The position numbers and the translations under genes were made by a program. The notes beneath the pieces are model-generated. The model did no database searches. It had not been told where the DNA came from and was given only the letters and a program-made list of their open reading frames with translations. Source: an uncultured Flammeovirgaceae bacterium (GTDB lineage Bacteria; Bacteroidota; Bacteroidia; Cytophagales; Cyclobacteriaceae). From it: 64,000 bases of DNA. Position 1 is the first letter of the stretch; each line of letters begins with the position of its first letter. Location of the stretch: contig CAKZYA010000001.1 of assembly GCA_937883755.1 (NCBI GenBank), forward strand, positions 215,050 to 279,049, in the 5' to 3' direction. This document shows, one piece after another, positions 1 through 10,100 of the stretch.

Positions 1-145
1 ACTGGTACTACTTCATTGGAGTATCATTAAGTTATACTTTCTGGACGATTCCCTGTCCGTATCTGTTCAGTCACTAGGTTTCTCAAGCAAAAAATCTAAT
101 GCTGTTTTAGCGTTGGCTTTGTACGTTAGATTATACTATTTGAAC
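1..145. other. window edge, no supported gene
   Basis: This edge stretch lies downstream of the leftward GlsB-like gene. One rightward frame is open from base 2 to a stop at about 187, but it has no start inside the window and overlaps the end of the GlsB-like gene, so I do not call it. I see no RNA gene or clear terminator here. Confidence 0.3.
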
Positions 146-394
146 TTATCGTTTAATGAGGCGGTAGAGAAAAAGCAACAGTACTGACCCACCAGTTGCC
201 ACTAGTATTGTGACTAGATTAAAACCTCCAGAAGAGATGCCCAGTAGGTTTTGAGCCAAATAGCCTCCCACCAAAGCACCACCAATACCAATTAAAATAG
301 TAACGATAAAACCACCTGGGTCTTTACCAGGCATAAGAAATTTACCTAGGGCACCGGCAATAAGTCCTACGACGATCCATGCAAGAATACTCAT
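146..394 (-). CDS. GlsB/YeaQ/YmgE family (transglycosylase-associated) membrane protein
   Basis: This 82-residue protein is a small integral inner-membrane protein of the GlsB/YeaQ/YmgE family. These are usually linked to general stress responses; their molecular role is not settled. It shows three hydrophobic segments (about residues 3-22, 29-48 and 58-78) rich in glycine, and the family-typical start with GLIAGALGKFLMPG followed by a short polar GKDPGG loop. Length matches the family. The ATG at 394 is followed directly by the first membrane segment, which supports the start. It stands alone; the gene upstream of it on this strand begins beyond an independent stop at 511. Confidence 0.9.
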   Translation of the reverse strand: MSILAWIVVGLIAGALGKFLMPGKDPGGFIVTILIGIGGALVGGYLAQNLLGISSGGFNLVTILVATGGSVLLLFLYRLIKR

Positions 395-510
395 AATTGT
401 AACAGTTAGGTTCAGTTAGACATAAAAATGATTTTGGAATAGTAATATCAAAAAGATTGGATATCTATGATGTCAAAACATGCCTGTAATTCATCAGATA
501 GCGTTATCAG

Positions 511-3500
511 CTAATTCATACTGATTGCTGCCCCTTTCTTTAGTGTAGTTAAGTACTCTACTAACGATACAAGGTCATCTTGGCTCATGCTACGCTCCAG
601 ATTGTCAAACATGAGTGATTGTTCCATTTCTTCTATTGAGGCAATCTGATCACGAGCGTGGGTTTCGGTACGTCCTCCGTACATCCGTAGCTGTATTTCA
701 TCTTCCGTTTTACTCAAAATATATCCCGTTACTTGGCTATCGTCGTTGAGTTTAATAGTATAGCCCTCGTAACCAAAGCTAATTCCCTTGCTAGGCTCAA
801 GGATAGCGATGTACATACCATCTTTCCCCAATTTATCACCTATTTCGGATAGTGCTGGGCCATAATCTATTCCTTGGTTACCGACTACATGGCAGTTCTG
901 ACAATACTGAGCAAATACGGTTTTACCGTGATCTACGTTGCCCTGCATAGTTACAAGTTCTTTGATAGGCGGTAGGTCAGAGGCCTCCTGGTCTATACCA
1001 AGCAGAAGCGCACCCTCTTCATAAATAGAGTTTCGCATAGCCATAGAGAATACTTTGGCTGCCGTAGAGTCTAAATCAGCGTGTAGGTCGCCATTGCGAA
1101 CCATATTCAGTAAGCGATTTTCCCCGCCCCAGCTACCTGCAAATGCCATTACGGCTTCTTTTCTCAAATCAATAGGTTGCTCTTGGCTAGTGATTATTTG
1201 TTGAAGTAAGCCAATAGACTGATCGTTATTCACCCGCTTCAGTGCCTGAATAATAGACAAACGCTCTTCCGTACTTCCTTCTTTCAGCATATCTAACATC
1301 ATTACTTCGCCCTCAAAGTCGAGCAGTAGCTTAGCTGCTTCTACGCCTACTGATTCTTCCGATTTTTCCATCGCCAGGGCAAGCAAAGCAGGTTGATATT
1401 CTTTTAGCTCGTAGCGTTTTACCAGTTCAACATAGGTTTCGCTTCCTTGTAATTTATCCAGTGAAGTTTGGAGAGCAGTTTTTAGTTGAGGCGAACGCTT
1501 CACTCGCTCGGTATCAATATGGTTGAGGGCCAAAATCGTAATTTCCTCTTGGTTAGGATGTTGCTGCACCGCCAGACTAGCCAAAACATCTTGCTTAGAA
1601 TCGTCTTGCTGAAAGTCAAACGCCCGGAAGTAGCGTAAACGGTCAGGATATGTATTAGCTTCTGATTCCTGAATCAGTTCTGCTAGAAGCGGGATCGTTT
1701 TTTTGCTCCGCATTCGCCAGACAATATCACGGCCTACGGGAGTGTCCCAATCGTCACCCACCTTATTTATCCAAGCTTGGAAGCGAGATTCCGCGTGTAA
1801 ATCAGCCCCAATGCCCAGCGCTTCTAAGTACCAGCGGTCTTTGCCATCGTGCTGCGTAGCCAGGGTTGCCCATACTTCATCAGCTTCGGAAGAATCCAGA
1901 TAGCGTAGAGCCAGAGCTACTTCTCGACGCACTTGAGGCGATTCATCTTGAGCCATCTGCTGCAAAATCGGGATCATATCGCGATTCTGCTGGCGAACCA
2001 TCCGGATTCCAGCAATCCGTAGATCGGGGTTCTCACTTTGTAGAGCCTGGTTAGCGTACTGTTCACCTTTGCCTTCTACTTTGGAAAGTAACCACAAGGC
2101 TCGAGCTTGCAAACGAGGGTTTTCCGATTGAGTAAGTTCCGTTAGTTCGACCTCAGCCTCATCGCCCATTTCGTGTAGCTTTTGCCAGGATAAATAGCGA
2201 ACCGATAAATTAGGGTTCTGCAGGCCTTCAATAGCTCCATCGATGGAAGACAGGTCAATTTTAGGAACTGAGTATTTTTTATTGGGAGCAAGACGATAGA
2301 TTCTTCCTTGTTGCAAGTCACCTACTTGGTGCCCGCCTACTCCGGGATCGTACCAGTCGGCAACGAAGAGTGAACCGTCGGGAGCTATGCAAACATCAGC
2401 CGGACGAAACCACTGATCCTTTCCTTTCACAATATTATCGATGGAAGCCGAATAACCTGCACCATCGGTCTTTACCGGATAAGCGCGAATTACATTAGGT
2501 CCAGCATCCGCATGAATCACTTGATTATGAAAGCGTTCGGGTAACAGATCACCTTCGTAGACTAGAATTCCAGTGGGCGAACCTGCTCCGGTTTGTAACA
2601 AGTTAGGTACTACTCCCGGGTCGTTCAGGTGCCAGTGGCGTTTAGGAATTTCATCGTGCATACCAGTGCGATAGGTACGCCAGTTTTCGCCACTCATCTC
2701 ATCGCGGTAGCCGTAGTTGCCGTACTCCATTACGTAGTTAATACGAACCCCTTTATTACCATCATCATCATTATCCGATTGCCATAGCGTGCCGTATGAG
2801 TCAACCGCTACTTCATAATTGTTTCGGAAATTATGTCCTAACACTTCAAAATTACTGCCGTCTGGATCGCAGCGAAATACCATTCCCTGACGGTACGGTT
2901 CACCTTCGGCTGAAACAGGAATTCCGGCCTGTTCGGTAATAGGATTACCATCTTTATCTAGAAGTTTCTCACCAGCGTTTCCGAAATTAAAATATAATTT
3001 ACCATCGGGTCCAAACACTACTGCGTGGATGGCATGATCATGCTGTTCACCACCCAACCCCGTGAACAGAATTTCTTTCTTATCAGCTCTATCATCTCCG
3101 TCGGTATCGGTTAAGATAAAAACATTTGGGCTACAAGAAACGATAGCTTGGTTATCCATCACCCAAATGCCTAGGGCAGCATTCACATCATTACCCTGGT
3201 AGAATACGGTGCTTTTATCCGCTTTCCCATCACCATTTTGGTCTTCTAAAATAAGGATGCGGTCGCCTTCTCTTTTGGTAGGGTTATCTGGATTCAAGGT
3301 TGGGCGATAATTATAGCCCTCACACACCCATACTCGTCCCCGGTGATCAATATCCATATTGGTAGGATTAACCACCATAGGTTCCACTGCAAAGAGTGTA
3401 GCCTTTAAGTCATCTGCCACTTCTAAACCAGCCAAAGCATACTCTACCGACCGCTTTTCCTCATCCGTCAACGCTTCGTAATCAATGGCGGTTTCTGGCT

Positions 3501-3588
3501 CAGCTGGGGTACACTGCAATAGAATTAATCCTAGTATTATCAGAATAGGTAATGAAAAGATGGTTGTTCGATACATCTTATGGTGCAT
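511..3588 (-). CDS. PVC-type heme-binding (CxxCH) dehydrogenase-like lipoprotein with HEAT repeats
   Basis: A 1025-residue secreted lipoprotein. The N-terminal hydrophobic segment ends in a lipobox (LLQC, Cys26). Residues about 50-430 form a PQQ/glucose-dehydrogenase-like beta-propeller of the 'putative membrane-bound dehydrogenase' kind, with several calcium-loop motifs such as DQNGDGKAD and DTDGDDRAD. Residues about 450-860 read as helical HEAT-like repeats. The C-terminal 160 residues are a cytochrome c-like domain with one CxxCH heme site (Cys896, Cys899, His900). This architecture is abundant in Planctomycetes and in polysaccharide-degrading Bacteroidota, where it is thought to accept electrons from periplasmic sugar oxidation; the substrate is unknown. 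An alternative ATG lies four codons in (3576). A strong hairpin upstream separates it from the next leftward gene. Confidence 0.88.
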   Translation of the reverse strand: MHHKMYRTTIFSLPILIILGLILLQCTPAEPETAIDYEALTDEEKRSVEYALAGLEVADDLKATLFAVEPMVVNPTNMDIDHRGRVWVCEGYNYRPTLNPDNPTKREGDRILILEDQNGDGKADKSTVFYQGNDVNAALGIWVMDNQAIVSCSPNVFILTDTDGDDRADKKEILFTGLGGEQHDHAIHAVVFGPDGKLYFNFGNAGEKLLDKDGNPITEQAGIPVSAEGEPYRQGMVFRCDPDGSNFEVLGHNFRNNYEVAVDSYGTLWQSDNDDDGNKGVRINYVMEYGNYGYRDEMSGENWRTYRTGMHDEIPKRHWHLNDPGVVPNLLQTGAGSPTGILVYEGDLLPERFHNQVIHADAGPNVIRAYPVKTDGAGYSASIDNIVKGKDQWFRPADVCIAPDGSLFVADWYDPGVGGHQVGDLQQGRIYRLAPNKKYSVPKIDLSSIDGAIEGLQNPNLSVRYLSWQKLHEMGDEAEVELTELTQSENPRLQARALWLLSKVEGKGEQYANQALQSENPDLRIAGIRMVRQQNRDMIPILQQMAQDESPQVRREVALALRYLDSSEADEVWATLATQHDGKDRWYLEALGIGADLHAESRFQAWINKVGDDWDTPVGRDIVWRMRSKKTIPLLAELIQESEANTYPDRLRYFRAFDFQQDDSKQDVLASLAVQQHPNQEEITILALNHIDTERVKRSPQLKTALQTSLDKLQGSETYVELVKRYELKEYQPALLALAMEKSEESVGVEAAKLLLDFEGEVMMLDMLKEGSTEERLSIIQALKRVNNDQSIGLLQQIITSQEQPIDLRKEAVMAFAGSWGGENRLLNMVRNGDLHADLDSTAAKVFSMAMRNSIYEEGALLLGIDQEASDLPPIKELVTMQGNVDHGKTVFAQYCQNCHVVGNQGIDYGPALSEIGDKLGKDGMYIAILEPSKGISFGYEGYTIKLNDDSQVTGYILSKTEDEIQLRMYGGRTETHARDQIASIEEMEQSLMFDNLERSMSQDDLVSLVEYLTTLKKGAAISMN

Positions 3589-3664
3589 TGGTTAAAATAA
3601 TAGTAAGACTACCAAAATAGTACTTTTTTCACTTCTTTTAAAGTTCATTGTGCCAGCCCAATAA

Positions 3665-3704
3665 CAAAAAGAGGCGAACTGCTACTGCAATTCGCCTCTT
3701 TTTG
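3665..3704 (-). terminator. intrinsic terminator of the small acidic protein gene
   Basis: A perfect 14-bp inverted repeat (arms 3665-3678 and 3691-3704, 12-base loop) carries a GC core GAGGCGAA and, read leftward, ends in a run of T. It sits 15 bases after the stop of the leftward gene at 3720 and before the start of the PVC-type gene, so it isolates the two. Confidence 0.8.
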
Positions 3705-3719
3705 TCCTCTTAAAATAGT

Positions 3720-3905
3720 TTAGAAATACGGCCCAAAGTCTTCGTGATCGCTGAAGTCGGGCAATTCGCCCTGTATCTCTTCCAAGTTGGTAGGTGTTGT
3801 ACTTAGATTCGCAGTTTCCTGATAAGGTTCTTCTAAAGGTTCACCCTCAAAATAGATGTCGCTATACTTCAGGCCATTGTACAAATTGTAATTATTTAGT
3901 GCCAT
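3720..3905 (-). CDS. small acidic protein of unknown function
   Basis: I do not recognise a family. The open frame reaches back to an ATG at 3998, but the ATG at 3905 is the better start: a promoter-like TTG-N20-TAGATTTA at 3939-3969 would place the transcript start near 3932, between the two ATGs. The product is then 61 residues, begins MALNNYNLYNGLKYSD, has no signal peptide or membrane segment, and is strongly acidic in its second half (many Glu and Asp, with Pro and Thr). It has its own promoter and a perfect terminator, so it forms a one-gene transcript. That arrangement argues for a real gene despite its size. Confidence 0.5.
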   Translation of the reverse strand: MALNNYNLYNGLKYSDIYFEGEPLEEPYQETANLSTTPTNLEEIQGELPDFSDHEDFGPYF

Positions 3906-3938
3906 ACCCCTATTTTTTAGATTATACATCATACTTAC

Positions 3939-3969
3939 TAAATCTACACTTTTTATAGATAAATCACAA
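3939..3969 (-). promoter_or_regulatory. Bacteroidota-type promoter
   Basis: Read leftward there is TTG (3969-3967), a 20-base spacer, then TAGATTTA (3946-3939). The Bacteroidota consensus is TTTG-N19..21-TAnnTTTG, so the -7 box differs only in its last base. It lies 33 bases upstream of the ATG at 3905. Confidence 0.5.
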
Positions 3970-4125
3970 TATGGTGTAAGGTATCTGTTCAAGTACAATT
4001 CTAATAACTTATGTAGGGTTAACTAATGAAAAGAAGAAACCAGACACAGCCGAATTCGAAATCTTATTTTTTTGTAAATTGACCATGGCACAACGTTTTC
4101 ACAACTACCTAAAATTATCCATTCG

Positions 4126-5286
4126 ATGAACATTGCTAAATATTGCTTCTTTTTAATCTGCGCGGTGTTGTTACAAAAAGCTTACGCCCAAACTATCCAG
4201 CCTGAGTTTACTACCCAACTATTAGATACTATTGACATTGGCTACGGTCTGGCTATTGGCGACGTGAATGGTGATGAACGTCCAGATATTCTATTAGCTG
4301 ACCAAAAAGAATTTGTGTGGTATCGTAATGGCGATTGGCAACGGTTTACGATTACTGAGAACTTAACGAAACGAGATAATGTATGTTTGACAGCGGCCGA
4401 TATCAATCAGGATGGAAAGGTAGAAGTAGCAGTTGGCGCTCAGTGGAATCCTGGTGAAACCAAGGATGTTGCTACTTCGGGCTCAGTACACTATTTAGTT
4501 CGGTCTGCCGACCCCACTCAGCCGTGGAAACCTATTCAGCTTCACCATGAACCCACTGTACACCGGATGCATTGGATAGCAACCGAAGATGATTATCAAT
4601 TAGTAGTGCTTCCTTTACATGGTCGCGGTAACAAAGGTGGGGAAGGAAAAGGGGTACAAGTACTAGCGTACCATCCACCACAAAACCCAGATCGGCCTTG
4701 GAGAACTACATTGCTAGACTCTAGTATGCATCTTACTCATAATTTTGACATCATAGAAAGCTCAGCGATGTTAGTGGCTGGGAAAGAAGGGGTAAAACGA
4801 ATTAACTATCAAGATCATAGCTGGCAGATTGATCCGCTACCGAAGATCGCTCAGGGTGCTGGGGAAGTTCGGCAAGGGTTTTTAACCCAAGACAATCCAT
4901 TTATAGTTACCGTAGAACCGATGCACGGCAATCAACTGGTGCTGTATCAAGGAGATGACTACAGCGAACGATCCGTACTATTTGATGATCTTAAGCAAGG
5001 GCATGCTCTAGCTTGTGCCGATCTACTGGGGCTAGGCCGCGATCAAGTGGTGGTAGGCTGGCGAGAAGATAACCATCAGGGGAAAGTAGGGATCAAGATT
5101 TTTGTTCCGGTAGATGAGGAAGGTGACGGCTGGATGCACTTTTGGATTGACGAAGACGACATGGCCTGCGAAGACCTAAAAGTAGCCGATTTAGACGAGG
5201 ACGGCGATCTTGACATTATTGCTGCTGGACGAGCGACTAAAAATCTTAAAATCTACTGGAACCAGAAAGCTAGCTTGGAGCCTTAA
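4126..5286 (+). CDS. secreted FG-GAP/VCBS beta-propeller protein
   Basis: A 386-residue protein with a clear Sec signal peptide (cleavage after about residue 21, ...AYA|Q). The mature part has several calcium-binding FG-GAP/VCBS blades: DVNGDERPDI, DINQDGKVEV and DLDEDGDLDI. It is therefore a secreted beta-propeller. The middle part (HGRGNKGGEGKGVQ and the following PPQNPDRPW) reminds me of the propeller domain of aldos-2-ulose dehydratases, which act on 1,5-anhydrofructose and related keto-sugars. That is a low-confidence hint from memory; the cupin part of those enzymes is absent. It is transcribed divergently from the small acidic gene and ends tail-to-tail with the nuclease gene. Confidence 0.7.
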   Translation: MNIAKYCFFLICAVLLQKAYAQTIQPEFTTQLLDTIDIGYGLAIGDVNGDERPDILLADQKEFVWYRNGDWQRFTITENLTKRDNVCLTAADINQDGKVEVAVGAQWNPGETKDVATSGSVHYLVRSADPTQPWKPIQLHHEPTVHRMHWIATEDDYQLVVLPLHGRGNKGGEGKGVQVLAYHPPQNPDRPWRTTLLDSSMHLTHNFDIIESSAMLVAGKEGVKRINYQDHSWQIDPLPKIAQGAGEVRQGFLTQDNPFIVTVEPMHGNQLVLYQGDDYSERSVLFDDLKQGHALACADLLGLGRDQVVVGWREDNHQGKVGIKIFVPVDEEGDGWMHFWIDEDDMACEDLKVADLDEDGDLDIIAAGRATKNLKIYWNQKASLEP

Positions 5287-5470
5287 CAAAAGAAAAGCCA
5301 CAGAAAGTGGATTCTATCGCTTTCATTTCACTTTTTACGGTCTGAACTTGGTGATTAATGAATGTGAAGGAAAAGGCATTGAGGGAGCTGGTTTTTAGCA
5401 GAACAATAATAGAAAAAGTGAGCTAAGGCTTATTTCCAGGTCGAAATACCGTATGAGCCTACTGATTTAG

Positions 5471-6277
5471 TTAAAACCAGCCTTCAGTACTGGTGTTGCT
5501 TTCTAGCTTCTCTTCCAGTTCATCGGGAAGCTCAGGAAAGAAATCGACTCCAGTGTAAGCTTCTATATTGTCAATAGACTCAGCAAAAGCTCGAGGTGAC
5601 TCAGAGGCATTTTCGTTGGGCAATAGAAAAGCAATGGCTTTCACTTCAGGCTCTTGATAGTCTAGCAGAACTTTGTAGTAATAATCAGGTACACTTACTC
5701 CATTCTCGCCAATCTTTTTGGGATTAGAACCAAATACTGGCCCGGTTACTACGTACAAACTGCTATTAGCGACTGCCCAATCGCGTACATCCTCTTCTAG
5801 GTCTTTCCATACACCCCGGTTGAAAGCTCGGTTTTGTGGACTCATGTTGGACATAAAGAAGCTTTCACTCATAGCTTCTTGAGAAAAGCCCATATCTCCG
5901 GCAGGAGCTAAGTGCCCCCGATCATAGCCTGATCGGCGGTAGTCATTTAGCGAGGCTGAACCAGTGACGATAAAAGGGTCTTCCCGGAAATCATCCGTGC
6001 GGTCGGCTACGTTCGACCGTACTTCGGCTTCGGTAAGTTCGTAAGCTACCCACTCGGCTTGTTCGTGCTCTTCTACATAGGAAAGTGTATAGTGCTGGTG
6101 CTGCACCACAAAGCCATTATGAACCGAGGGTAAATAATTAAACCCAGTAATCTCCGGGGCTGCCGTCTGATTCTGACGTTTTAGATACATCAAAAGTAAG
6201 ATTATCCCGACGACGACAAGTACAGTGACTAGCAGGGCACGAGTAGTACTAGAAGAGCGACGTTTGCGATTAGCCAT
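5471..6277 (-). CDS. DNA/RNA non-specific endonuclease (NUC1/EndoG family), membrane-anchored
   Basis: A 268-residue nuclease of the beta-beta-alpha-Me His family. Residues 13-32 form a single N-terminal membrane anchor after a Lys/Arg-rich start, which suggests the enzyme faces the periplasm or outside. The catalytic motif is DRGHLAPAGDM with the general-base His122. The magnesium-binding Asn is in NRGVWKDLE (Asn153). Family members degrade DNA and RNA without sequence preference. The start lies only 2 bases after the stop of the upstream hydrolase gene, which itself overlaps secA, so all three are probably on one leftward transcript. Length and motifs look complete, so it should be active. 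Confidence 0.9.
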   Translation of the reverse strand: MANRKRRSSSTTRALLVTVLVVVGIILLLMYLKRQNQTAAPEITGFNYLPSVHNGFVVQHQHYTLSYVEEHEQAEWVAYELTEAEVRSNVADRTDDFREDPFIVTGSASLNDYRRSGYDRGHLAPAGDMGFSQEAMSESFFMSNMSPQNRAFNRGVWKDLEEDVRDWAVANSSLYVVTGPVFGSNPKKIGENGVSVPDYYYKVLLDYQEPEVKAIAFLLPNENASESPRAFAESIDNIEAYTGVDFFPELPDELEEKLESNTSTEGWF

Positions 6278-6279
6278 TA

Positions 6280-7155
6280 TTAGGAAGAAAGATGTTCGCG
6301 GGTATTCTTAAGAATGAACTGAATAATGGGGCGAGGGTTGGAGAGCCCGTGTACGTGCCCTTCCCCTTTTTTAATGATTACCTTTACTTTACCATCTAGC
6401 TCTTGATATTGATCTACCATGAGCTGGGCATTCTCGGAATAAGGAACTACTTGATCATCGTCGCCAGAGACTACTAACAAAGGGATCTGATTCTCTACCA
6501 AAGATTCTACCTTATTAATCGGATTCTGAACATACGCTTTAGCCTCTTCTTCAGTGAAGTTGTAAGCCATCAAGCACTTTTGCCAGTCTTCTTTGCTACC
6601 CATACCGTTCTGTAATCCTCCGGGCCAACTTTTAATATCACAAACCGGAGCATCTACGTAAATGCAAGCTACTTTCTCCGGGTTTTCTGCTGCCCAGTTG
6701 AATACCGATAGACCACCTCGGCTCATTCCTTCCAAAGCAACTTTGTCGGCAAATAAGTAACGGGAATTAAGTAATTCGTAGAAGTCATTCCAGAGTTGTA
6801 CGGCGGTAGGGCTACCGTAGAGATCTGCTACATCAATATATACTACGTAGAATCCTCGCTCTAGTAAAGCCAAATCTACTTCAGGGCGATGGCCGAAGAA
6901 GCGAGCCCGCCACAACCACGGATTACCTTCAGCAGGCCTTTTAGGAACTACAATCCGGCACTGCCGTTCTTGAAACAGAAAGGAGTACATGGTATAACCA
7001 TGAAAAGAACCTAATTCGCCCGAGATAAGTCCATCGGGCACAAAACGATCAGATTGTTGAATAGGAGTACACTTCAATAGTATACTTACCAGCAATAGAA
7101 TAATTGATGGAGAACTTTTGATGAAATATAATTTAGGTAAATAGTAGTTATTCAT
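6280..7155 (-). CDS. alpha/beta hydrolase lipoprotein (prolyl-oligopeptidase-like)
   Basis: A 291-residue exported protein. The N-terminal hydrophobic stretch ends in ILLKC (Cys29), a plausible lipobox. The rest is an alpha/beta hydrolase: the nucleophile elbow is GMSRGG, the acid is probably in the GDDDQVVP stretch, and the base is His in GEGHVHG near the C terminus. Substrate is unknown; carbohydrate or xenobiotic esters are the usual guess for such lipoproteins. Its ATG overlaps the end of secA by 8 bases, so translation is probably coupled, and the nuclease gene follows after 2 bases. Confidence 0.85.
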   Translation of the reverse strand: MNNYYLPKLYFIKSSPSIILLLVSILLKCTPIQQSDRFVPDGLISGELGSFHGYTMYSFLFQERQCRIVVPKRPAEGNPWLWRARFFGHRPEVDLALLERGFYVVYIDVADLYGSPTAVQLWNDFYELLNSRYLFADKVALEGMSRGGLSVFNWAAENPEKVACIYVDAPVCDIKSWPGGLQNGMGSKEDWQKCLMAYNFTEEEAKAYVQNPINKVESLVENQIPLLVVSGDDDQVVPYSENAQLMVDQYQELDGKVKVIIKKGEGHVHGLSNPRPIIQFILKNTREHLSS

Positions 7156-10100
7156 TTTCTACGATGACGCAACGATTATTGCGAATATCGTCTTCTACGG
7201 TCTTGAACTTTACATCTTTTACGACTCGTCCATCATTATATTGTACGCTTACTCGTTGATTTCGTCCGGCAATCTTTTGGGTTTTAGCTGGTTTTACTGG
7301 CTCTGCTGGTGGGCGGTTGGCAGCAGGTTGACCCTGCCCTCGACTACCTCCTCCCAGTAAAGAACCAGATTCTTCTTTAGATGCTTTCACCCCTTGCTCG
7401 GGTCGCCGTGTTGGCTGACGGGCTTCTCGCACTTCATCGGGCTGCTGTATGGGCAAATTAGCCTTCATCAGGAAGGAAATGGTTTCTTCGTTTACCTTCG
7501 CTAAGAACTGTTTGAATAACTCAAAGCCTTCAAACTTATAGATGATAAGTGGGTCTTTCTGCTCATACACCGCATTTTGTACCGACTGCTTCAGGTCATC
7601 CATTTCGCGTAGATGCTCTTTCCAGTTCTGATCAATCAAAGCAAGTACGATTGATTTTTCCATAGATTGAACCAGATCATCGCATTCGGTTTCTACGCTT
7701 TTCTTCAGGTTAGCCGAAACCGTCAGTTGCATTTTACCATCGGTAAAGGGTACTAGAATATTCTCTACCGTGGCACCTTTGGCCTCAAATACATTGCGAA
7801 TAACGGGAAGTGCCCGCTGAGCTAAATTCTTATTTTTTCGCTGGTAGTTTTCGTAGGCAAAGGAGTATAACTCTTCGGTAAGGTCAGCCTCACTAACACT
7901 GGTAAAGTGATCCTGATCAATCGGATGATCAAGACCCAGTGTGCCCAATACTGTTAACTTATAACTATCGTAGTTGCCTACCCCTTTGGTACTCATTATA
8001 ATATCTTCGCAGGTATCATAGAGCATATTCATGATATCGAGCTGCAAACGTTCTCCGAACAGGGCGTGGCGACGACGCTTGTAGATTACCTCTCGCTGTT
8101 GGTTCATTACATCGTCGTACTCCAGCAAGCGCTTACGGATGGCAAAGTTATTTTGCTCTACCTTGCTCTGCGCCCGCTCAATAGAACTGGTCACCATTGA
8201 ATGTTGGATGACTTCGCCTTCTTCTAGGCCCATTCGATCCATCAGTTTGGCGATACGGTCGGAGCCAAACAGGCGCATCAGATTATCTTCTAAAGAAACG
8301 AAGAATTGAGAAGAACCGGGGTCTCCCTGACGACCGGAACGCCCGCGCAACTGCCGGTCTACTCGCCGCGACTCGTGCCGCTCAGTACCCACAATCGCTA
8401 GTCCACCCGCTTCTTTAGACTCAGGCGTGAGTTTAATGTCGGTACCTCGCCCGGCCATGTTGGTAGCAATGGTTACTGTGCCCGGTTTTCCGGCGTTAGT
8501 AACCACTTCCGCTTCTCGTTGGTGCTGCTTAGCGTTGAGTACCTGGTGTTCAATACCTTTCATCTTCAGCATCCGACTGAGTATCTCAGATATTTCTACT
8601 GAAGTAGTACCGACTAGTACCGGACGGCCCTGATCAGTCATTTCTTTGATCTCATCGGCTACTGCGTTGAATTTCTCCCGTACGGTTTTGAAAACCTTAT
8701 CCTGACGATCCGCCCTAACAATTGGACGGTTGGTTGGGATAACCACCACATCTAGTTTGTAGATATCCATAAACTCACCTGCCTCGGTTTCAGCCGTACC
8801 CGTCATACCTGCTAACTTGTGGTACATACGAAAGTAGTTCTGCAAAGTGATGGTGGCATAAGTCTGGGTCGCTTCCTCCACCTTCACGTTTTCCTTGGCT
8901 TCAATAGCCTGATGCAGCCCGTCGGAGTAGCGGCGACCGTCCATTACCCGTCCGGTCTGCTCATCTACGATTTTTACCTTACCGTCGGCGATAATGTACT
9001 CCTGATCGAGCTCAAACATGGCGTAAGCTTTCAGCAGTTGGTTTACGGTATGAATGCGCTGCGATTTGACCGAATAATCTTTAATCAGCTCGTCTTTCTT
9101 CTCTACCTTTTCCTCATCCGACATGGATTCATCTTTCTCCAACTGATCAATTTCAGTACCAATGTCAGGCATGATGAAAAACTGGGGGTCTTCACCCTGT
9201 TTGGTGATTTGCTCTAGTCCTTTTTCGGTCAGGTTAATGTTATTGGTTTTTTCTTCAATGGTGAAGAATAGTGGCTCATCGGCCTCGGGCATCATCTTTT
9301 GATTGTCCTGCAAATAGAAGTTCTCTGTCTTTTGTAGAATCTGCCGCATTCCCGTTTCACTCAGAAAGCGAATAAGGGGTTTGTGTTTAGGTAGCCCCCG
9401 AAAGGCACGGAATAAAGATACACCGCCTTCTTTGGTATCTCCTTCTTTGATTTTTTTCTTGGCATCTTGCAAAAACTCATTAACAGTTTTCTTCTGCATC
9501 TCATAGAGTTTACCAATTCGCGGTTTGAATTCGTAGAACTCGTGCTCGTCTCCTTTGGGAATAGGGCCAGAAATGATAAGTGGTGTTCGGGCTTCGTCAA
9601 TTAGTACGGAGTCTACCTCATCCACCATAGCAAAGTGATGACCGGGTTGTACCATATCCTCAGGATCGCGAGCCATGTTATCGCGCAGGTAGTCGAAGCC
9701 AAACTCATTATTGGTTCCGTAGGTAATGTCACAAGCGTAAGCAGCCCGCCGGTCATCAGAGTTAGGCTGATGGCGATCAATACAGTCTACCGATAGCTGG
9801 TGAAAGCGGAAAAGGGGAGCCATCCACTCGGCATCACGCTTAGCGAGGTAGTCGTTTACCGTCACAATGTGTACGCCTCGTTTCGCCAGAGCATTCAGGA
9901 AGGCGGGTAGTGTTGCCACCAGTGTTTTTCCTTCCCCGGTAGCCATTTCAGCAATCTTACCCTGATGCAGTACAATACCGCCAATTAACTGCACGTCGTA
10001 GTGCATCATATCCCAGGTGATGGGAGTACCCGCAGCGTCCCACTCATGATGCCAGGTAGCTTGTTCACCATCAATAGTGATGTTCGGATATTTAGCGGCT

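Noticed and set aside
2..187. Rightward open frame at the left edge of the window
   Set aside because: No start inside the window, overlaps the end of a well-supported leftward gene, and no recognisable sequence.
5426..5460. Hairpin AGGCT-TATTTC...GAAATA...AGCCT between the FG-GAP and nuclease genes
   Set aside because: The stem is interrupted by an asymmetric bulge and lacks a T run, so a terminator call is not justified.
8819..9217. Long rightward open frame inside secA
   Set aside because: Antisense shadow of a conserved secA region; its translation has no protein-like features.
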